A DNA stretch of 64,000 nucleotides from Sipunculus nudus (taxonomy: Eukaryota > Annelida > Sipuncula > Golfingiida > Sipunculidae), in the NCBI GenBank assembly GCA_026874595.1, contig CM049321.1, positions 11,378,979-11,442,978 on the forward strand, given 5' to 3'. The first letter of the stretch is position 1, and each line of letters starts with the position of its first letter. The notes under the pieces are model-generated. The model saw nothing but the letters and a program-made list of their open reading frames with translations. It did not search any database and was not told the origin of the DNA. Positions 11,616 through 21,100 of the stretch are shown piece by piece. Both the position numbers and the translations under genes were made by a program.

Positions 11616-14425
11616 TTATATATATATAATATATGGTACATAGTCACGCATTAATACCCACACCCATATTATATCACATATATATGCTCCTATGTATTTC
11701 AGTCACGTAAATATAACACACACACGTATATTATATATATGTATGTATGAATGGCCATGCTGGTTCAATGTTTATAGATGGAAATGGTATACACATGACT
11801 GTATTAGTGAACTGACTTTACTGTGTGTATAAAATTTCCACACACACACACACACATACCACAGATACGGAGATGGTTAAATGAAAACAAGAACAAAAGA
11901 TCCTTGCTTTTGCAAGGGATATAAAAGTAGTAAATACTAATAACACATAGATATATAATAAACCGACTGGCCTCCGCTCACCGGCTTATGAAACTAGCCC
12001 GGTATCATCAGGGGGACTCACGTGTGGTAACACAAGTTATCAATAGTTAAGAAGCCAAGGAGGTCCACATGGAGGTCATGGATTCATTTCATAATCAGAT
12101 GTTGCGTAATAAACGTTGAAGACCGTCACGTGTGCAGTTATTACACGTTGAATATTTTAATATATGGAAACCTTCATACTTTTATTGAAATCATGTACAT
12201 ACAAGATCACATACTTTTTGTGTTTATAAAATGATGATGATAACAATTATAATATTTTATGTATCATTTATTTATGATATTTATATATGTATACATAATG
12301 ATAACAATAATAATAATAAAACTGTTATGCATTATAATATTATATAATAAAATAGTAGTATCACTGCTTGTTAGTTTCATTCTTGGTCGTGTATTAAAGG
12401 CTATACTTAAATCTTAAATATGAATTATTTTATTACGCCACTGTATGGTGCTTTATTATTAACCATATATCCACTCAGTCCTACCAGGACCCCTTTGGCA
12501 AGAAATGAATATGTAATGGTGAGGAAACATAATAGTATATGAAATAAATAACCCGTGGTTGCAAGGAAATCAGTTTGGTCGTTTTTACCGGATCCTCCTG
12601 ACTGTCAAACAGCAAGGTTTGGAAGGATTGGGATATCGGGTAAATTTAACAGGTTTTTTTCTTTTTCCTCAGGTTCCGTGCAGACTGACGAGGTCCTATG
12701 TGGAAAATCAGATGAACAAGTTAAAGGTGAGCAACTTGTGTGATGCTGGCAAAATCAAATAAATTTTAAATGAACTCAGAATGAGTTTCAAATGCGCGTC
12801 AATATCGCAACTGCTTTTTGTTTTTCCTCTATTAGATTATTAAATTGATGAAACCTAAATAAAAACTATTTTGGTATACTCTGAAATCAAATTGTTTGAA
12901 ATGACCAATATTTTGGTTATTTTTAACCAATCTTAGTTATATGTCAAACCAATCTCTTGGTCACAGCAACCAATCTTTTTTGATTGAACTTTTAACTAGA
13001 TTGGTTACATTCTAACCAACTATTTTTAGTCTGTTTTACAAATAACTTTGTTAATCTGTCATTAACAAATCGGTTAATTCAGGTAAGAAATTGGTCATAT
13101 CAACAAATTCCATTTGGTTAGACCAGTGTGCACTGCTACTTTAACTCCCCTATTCAGGTGTTTTATTTTTCGGATTGGGATTGAAGTCTTCATTTGTTAA
13201 AAGCCATTCTTTAGATTCGGGTTGCTTTGGTTTGGGTTTCAAGGGGGAAACACAAAATCTGGCCGATCGTGGAATCGAACCTGTGACCACTCGCCTACAA
13301 GTCAGACGTTTTGTCCCTTAGCCAGTGAAGCTTGCTTCAATTGCAACTGATCAGGAGCACTTTTACGTCTGATGTTAAACTGACCAATCTGTTTGGTCAG
13401 TGCTTGACCAAACCATTGGTAAAAGTATTCAATATGTTGGTAAAATCAACCAATTTTTATCTCAGCCAATTAAATTGGTTAAATATATGCAACAAAATGG
13501 TCGACCAATAATAATTGGTCCAAATGACCAATCGTTTTGGTAAGTACATGACGAAAAGAATATGGTTGATATAACCAATGTGTTACTTAACTCTACCAAT
13601 ATCATCTCAACCAACCAAATTGGTCAAATATTTGACCACTCTGTTTTAAGAGGGTTATCATGGTGAATACTGCAAAATCGTTTATCCGAACGATAAAATG
13701 GGTATTACCACCCATAATAATCTTCCCAGTGTCCATAGTTGCACAATAAATAGTTAACATCTGTTACGAAGACTAATTGCTCAGGGGAAATTCCTGGGCC
13801 GGGATTTGAACCCATGTTGGTGGCGCACAAGTCCGGCGTTCCAACCGCTTCGCTAGAAAAGTATGCTTTACAAACGAGACAGTTCGGTCCGCTTTTATGT
13901 CATCTCGTAACACAACCCCTCTTAAGAGGGTTCTGCTATCAGAACAAGACTAATTATCCCAGGAGTCACACTTGGGTGAGCTTATTCCCTGACCGACAAA
14001 GTTTACCGTCATCCCGGACGAGCCTCCATTTTGTTACGAAGACAAATTATTCAGGGGAAAATACTGGGCTGATCCGGGAGTCGAACCCATGTCGGTGGCG
14101 CACAAGTCCGGCGTACCAACCGCTTCACTAGAAAAGCAAGCTTCACTGGCGTGACAGTTCGGTCCGCTTTTATGTCACTCCGTGACACATCAGATCATGA
14201 TATTGAAATATGCCACATATAAATCTGTCAGAATGTAAAATACGAACAAAATCTGTCCTAACAGTTCTATTTAAATGGAAATTTAAATGAAAAGATGAAA
14301 ATCGATGAAGGTGTTTGAAGGACATATTGCGTCACCGGTACGATATTAATTGAATCGGAGGGAATTCCTAACAAAGGCCAAAAATCTTGCTCTGATATGG
14401 GAAATACCCACGCGATTTATCATTA

Positions 14426-14459
<34 letters not shown>

Positions 14460-15080
14460 ATTAAACTTCTTAATATAATTCTTATTATTTATTGTAATTT
14501 ATAAAGCAGTGCAGTAATGCACACTCCGACACACACACCCTTACAATCACACACACACGTTAAGCTGTAATGGGCAAATTGTGCTGTTTACGTTAACGTT
14601 AAGAATTGAGATTTGTTCTTTCTCTGTCCAGGCACGTTCACGCTCAAGTCGGGTTTCGCGCAGATGGCAAAGGGAGGACTAATCATGGACGTCGTGAATG
14701 CTGATCAGGCCAGGCTGGCTGAGGAGGCAGGGGTAAGTCATCATCTTCACCATAATCATCATTATCATCAGGGTCTTTAGCGTCATCATCGTCACCATTT
14801 CATCATCATCATCATCATCATCGTTGTCCTCCACTATTATTATCATCATCATCAAAATCATCATCGTCGTCTTCATCTACTATCATCATCATCATCACCC
14901 ACTATCACAATCTTGATAAATTGTACGATTTTCATTTAATAGCAAGTAGCCGAGTGAAGCATGTACTCGGAATTTGGTTGGCATATATATATATACTAGT
15001 ATATAGGCACTCATGATGCAGGTGACCAAATAGTGTTCAGTCACCTGATGAATGACATTAATGCAATTTATGAACTTTAT

Positions 15081-15156
<76 letters not shown>

Positions 15157-18100
15157 TATTTTATTACGGTAACGAGAGCAAATGTGGATATTTATCATGT
15201 ATAACAGACAATGTATAATATACTGCGTTAAATGATCTGTTACAATACAGGCATTTGCCGTAATGGCGTAATGGGGGTTCAGGTAGCTAATGAGTGACAC
15301 GCAGTGCGCACAAAACCTGCAGGTAGTGACTTCATATATATATATATATATATATACAGTGAAACCTCGTTGTGTCGAAATCGCTTAAGTCGAATTTCCG
15401 CATGTGTTGAAGTCCAAGCAATCTGCAAAAACTGTTAAAACTTTACTAATTTAACTCCTTTTGTGTCGAACTCGGATGTGTCGAAAAACCTGATGTGTCG
15501 AGGTGTTTTGATGGTCCCCAGCGAGTACTTCTATCGCATAACTTAAAGTTATGTCGCTGGAGTGTATAGATAACAGTTTTACACGGCCCGTCAATCGGGA
15601 TTTAATGTTATTATGTTTAACAGTTGTGCAAGGTCCATCAGTTATACCCACGGGCGTGATGACCAGTTACACAACTAGTACCGGCAAGGATCTTACTCAC
15701 CAAGCGCGATGGTTTACACACCTGGTCCATGGTTTACCTGTTTGGCCAATCAGTCACTCATGATCATGCCTTTCTTCTCTTACCGACAAATACCTAATCC
15801 TATTTTTTTTGTGGTACACATGTGCTTTTTTCATTAATTATAAATGAATACAAAATTTGTGTTGTTCTTTCACGCAAACATTTGTGAGAACTATATAAGA
15901 TAGGCCCTATACATGTGCAGTATTTATCGATAATATTCAAGGCTGGAGAAGGTTGAATATAATGGATATCGATTGTCTCGTTGTGTCGAAGTAAATTCAC
16001 CATTCCCTTCAACTTCGACTCAACGAGGTTTTACTGCATATACTGGCTGTATTTTGTTACGGTAACGAGAGCAAATGTGGATATTTATTAATGTATAACA
16101 TTAGACTTTGTATAAAAAACTGCATTTAATGATCATTTACATTTCAGGCATGTGCCGTAATGGCACTGGAGCGAGTTCCCGCTGATATCAGACGGGAAGG
16201 GGGCGTGGTCAGAATGGCCGACCCACAGGTCAGAACTCATTCCTGACAATCGTAACTTATAAAAGCAATTAACATTAGTCGGAGGAAACTCACGAAATGT
16301 ATTCAGTGAGGTCCAAAATATATTAGGGAATGAACTTTAATATAAGGAGATATATACATATAGTGTTATTTAACTTTTATTTAACTGAGATTAACCAGGG
16401 AGAAAAAAAAGGGAACCGGTTAGTTATCCTAACTCTATAACGGCTTTGAGAAAAAAAAATAGTATACATTATATGCTAATGACCATAAATGCCAAGAAAT
16501 AGAGGCTCATTTAGACGTACATGAACTACAACATTGATATCTTTATACTAATACCTCATCTGACTTTTTTTCTGGTGGTAGTACCTTTTATCGCCAGTCA
16601 TCATCTTACATATCATAGTTACATGTTTGTTTCAGGGCTGGACGAGGCTTGTAAATACGTTCTATCAATATTTAAAAAATATGTGTTTTTTAAATTTCTG
16701 AAGATTTTTTTCGGTATCCCGCAATGTATGATAATCTCGAATTACATTTAGAGAGACATTACAGATACAAAAACATAAACACATGCATGCATACAGACAT
16801 ACAAGGATACAGGCACACATACATACGCACGCACACTTTCCTACGTACATGCGAGATCCTAACCTAGCTTTCATTTATTCTGTTGACAGAAAATCAAAGA
16901 GATTAAGGGGGCAGTGACGATCCCGGTAATGGCCAAGTGCAGGATCGGTCACTTCGTGGAGGCTCAGATCTTGCAGGCCCTCGGCGTGGACATGATAGAC
17001 GAATCGGAAGGTGAGTGTATCGTAGCCTTTCACAGGCTCCATACAACACAGCCTGTTACTTGCGAATAATCATAAAAAAAAACTTTCAACATTATGCACA
17101 TATTGCTCTTGTGGTCTGAATTATTCTCTGCATCTATTTTCATACAATGGTATAAACATGGTTAACAACCTGAATGGGTCACCGTAGGAATTTTTTAAAT
17201 AATATTCTTCAGAAGAAATTTATAATAGTCATACTAGTACAGGAACTAACCATTAACGATATATTTAGCTACATTTGTCTACACATATATGTTTACTTAC
17301 GTATTATATAATACTCTCATGCTAATTGTTTATATATATTACAAAAATTTAAGTTACTATCACTTAAGGCCTTATGGAAGATCAGTATATTCTGAACAAG
17401 CCGCCCTGAATAAAGATAAATAAATAAATAAATGAATGAGTCCATGGCTCTGACCGTCCAAACATTTTGATTTTATCTTATTGACCAAAGATGTGGCGCA
17501 ATAGTATAATGACCTGCACATGACCAAACGTCACATGGATATTCCTGACCGAAATTTCCAGCACATGCCGTCTGTTGGAGTCACCTTGCTGAAGGATTCC
17601 TTGCGCATGTCAAACGGGACTTCCGTTTTATTTTCAAGTGTCTTATAAAATGGCGCCAAATAATAAATCGACTAGGGTTTGCGGAGCCCCATCGTGTGTC
17701 GGTGAAAGAGGCTGAATGACTCTGAGCCACGACCAGCGGACCTAGTCTGAAATCGATGGAAAATGGCAGGGGCGGATCCACGGTCGGGGGAGGGGGAATT
17801 TTATTCTTCCCTAATGAAAATAATGACCTCGTCCTTTTGACATCTTTTTCTGGTTATTTCCCTCCACCTTGTAGACCTTTAGGGTATTACCGTATAACGT
17901 GTATGAAAAACCACCTGTCTAATAAGACCACCCTTTAGTGAACCGAAAACATGCACATGCGCTGATTATAACTGACCTCTCTTGTAAGACCACTTGTGGA
18001 TTAAGACAACAATGCCGGTCCCATTTGTGGTCCTTTTACACAGGATTCACTATAGCACTTCCCCTACTCATATCCGCCTTCGATTTGTATGCCTTCAGTG

Positions 18101-21100
18101 TGTAGTCTGTCATCAAAAGCAATATCTTAACCAGATGTTGGTTTAAGTGTCATAAACTATAATAATAATAGGTTGCGATATGTTTAAATAATTATCATGG
18201 TACAACACGTGATTCAAATGATAATTGTATCCCCAGACAAAGTGGGAGGATACTATGGTTTTATGATGACCGCGCCGCCACCGCAGATAAATCGATAAGT
18301 ATATAACAAATCTTTACCAAACCTGACATGTGCATAGATATTGGTGACAGGACAAAGCCTATTTAAAATGGGATCATGATCATTACTAAGAGAGTGATCT
18401 TGACCTTGAATAGTGTCCATTTTCGGGAAAAATCACACGAATTCTTGAATATCTCATGAAATCTTGCAGGGATTGATCCAAAAATCAAGTTGACCGAAGA
18501 TATTGGATATCGTTGTTGGCGACACCTATTATCATTTTCTTGTTTTCGCGTCTTTTACTACCCCCATCATCATCATTCCCACTTGACAGTACTATGAACA
18601 TTATAAGTAAAGATTTATTACATATTATGCATACACAAAGATATGGATTATCGAATGAGGTACAATCAAATCGGGGTCATGACCTTTACAGTGAGAGTGG
18701 CCTTGACCTTGAATATTTCCATATTTGGTGTTAGGTGAAAAACATACAAAAATATTGTTTCTGAAGAGGACAGATATATCTATCTGATAATCATTTTTTC
18801 TTCAAATGTGACACAAAGATTGTTTCCGCCAAGATCTCAGACATGTTAGAAGACTGGTGACCTTGAACCTGCTTTTGAAAGGTCAAATCTGCGGAAACAT
18901 GGGATTTTTCTTAACCCAATACCTTTTTTAAGTAGAGTATTCCTTTTTTCAAATTTTATATACCTAAAGAAACCTATTCTTAAATTTTACTTATATTGCA
19001 CACAGTACTGTCAAGTGACAATGATGTTTACCAAGCCGAAAACCAATTGAGATTACAAACTTAGAGTACTCGTCATGTGTGAATGATACCCGATCTGCAT
19101 GCCAATAATCAAGCTTGCAATGAATGGCCGACCTTTTTTTATCTTTTTTTTTGAACTTCCGAACATAACCTAAAAATAGTGAAATAAAAGAGTTTATCTG
19201 ATTCGACCATAAGGTCATATAAAACATGGACAAAAATCTAAAAAGCATACATAAAGTTGTCTCGGGATGGCTTTATATGAATGGTTAGTCAATCTGTAAA
19301 CAGTTTCTGAAGTGACAGAGTGGTCCTACTCCGGTAAGCATTAATCTAAAAATACAACAGGACGCTTATAATAGAAAGCGTTCAGTGGTAAGATCAACAT
19401 CAAATGATCCGGCACACCTTTAAGATTATATTTCCCAAAGAAATATGAAAATCCTCGATGTTTAATATCATTTATACGAAACAAGAGAATGCGAAATTAT
19501 GCACGACGATGTTTATTTCAGTTTTAACAATGGCTGACTCCGAAAACCACGTGGACAAGAAGGGATTCAAAGTTCCGTTTGTTTGCGGCGCGCGAAACCT
19601 TGGAGAGGCACTGAGGCGGATTTCTGAGGGAGCGGCCATGATAAGAACGAAAGGAGAGGCAGGCACAGGTAAGGGGTCACCAGGTGCAATGTCACCAACA
19701 CGGTTTTTAGTTCGTAAATTCAACGTCAAATGGCGCCAGCATGTATGCATTATTAACAAAACTTTGTCTTATCATTCCCGTTACGAAAAAATCATACTTT
19801 TTCCCATATCATATATAATTAGTATGAATATACTGGATAAGTTATGTATATCCTATTGTTAACACATACATTTTTTTTATTAAGAATTCAAATATTTCAC
19901 TTTACATTGTAGTGGCCAGTAAAAAAAAGTTATGGTCCGTAATTATTTTATATCATCTACGGAAATAAATGGATGGTAATAAAATTTGTTTTTTTCTGGC
20001 ATGAAAATATGACCAGCATCAAGTCTAATCATATTTAATCATTAATTTTTTTATATGTTATACCACATGTGTTAATTTATATGGGTATATTGACCCGGCG
20101 TACACTCACTATAAAACACTATCTATGTGTCTTGGAAATTTATAAATTTCAACATTAATTCCTGCAGGAAACGTGATCGAGGCCGTCAGGCATGCGCGGT
20201 GCATGAAACGTGAAATCAACATGGCGCGCAGCATGGACGACTCAGAACTGTACTCATACGCCAAGCAGCTCCAAGTTCCGGTCGACCTTCTCCGTCAGAC
20301 TGCCAAAATGGGCCGACTTCCGGTCGTAAACTTTGCCGCCGGAGGCGTCGGTGAGTATCAAGAGGAGGCGCAATTAAGCAGAACTCTCTGCGGTTATACA
20401 TTTCTTACATAGAAAAATGTTTTGTTGTCTGATAACACGGTCATTGTAAATCTCATCTCTGGATTTATTCCATCCTTCCATATACCCCTTTCACACACAT
20501 AACGTTCTCAAAACGATTTGGGCAAAACGGTTTGACCAAATCGGTTTGAATCCGTGTCCTGCGTTCACACAGGCATCTAGCTTAAATGCATGAGGTGCAC
20601 ATTTAACATGTGGAACAGTATAAAACATGCTACCACAAGCATTCGCTGTTGCTGCTTGAAAACTTGATCTAACTGTAGTGAATGCGATTTGAGTGTTGCC
20701 ATGTGAACGCACAGTTCGCATTCGAAAATGGTTGAAACCGGTTTGTATTTGCTGTGTGTAAGGGTATTAACAAAAGGCAGAAATTAATGTAATGATGTAA
20801 CCTTTGTATGCTAACCAATAGGTCAGGTTGCTGTTTGAATATTTATTTGGTGCAGTTAGCCTGTTGATTTACTGAACCTTGACCTCCATCTTCTTCAAGC
20901 GTGTCTTATGTGTTCTGCTGGAATAATCTTAACACGCGCAAGAGTTTATAGTTTACCTGTATATAAACAGTGGTCACGGGGTACTTTCTGAGATAGCGTT
21001 TGAAATATTTGCCTACCTAATGGTTATCCGGACGTCTTATATTATTTCACACTGAATTTAATGTGCCTATCATTGGTCAGGATTCCCTATTTATTGGTTT

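Larger units (their letters stand above)
5011..12672 (+). other. PDX1 intron 1 (7.7 kb)
   Basis: Holds a long (TA)n tract at its 5' end, a 111-bp TIR element at 6834, scattered homopolymers, and an antisense LINE fragment at 10567. No conserved exon was noticed inside it. A 30-bp motif containing GTTGACTCCTATT occurs at 8811 and again at 9001. Confidence 0.8.
12727..14631 (+). other. PDX1 intron 2 (1.9 kb)
   Basis: Filled almost entirely by repeats: an ATTGGT/ACCAAT-dense block, a tRNA-like segment, a 157-bp direct repeat and a short (TTA)n at 14427-14457. Confidence 0.85.

Noticed and set aside
14679-14876. Met/Asp-rich minus-strand ORF
   Set aside because: Produced by the (ATC)n repeat and antisense to PDX1 exon 3.
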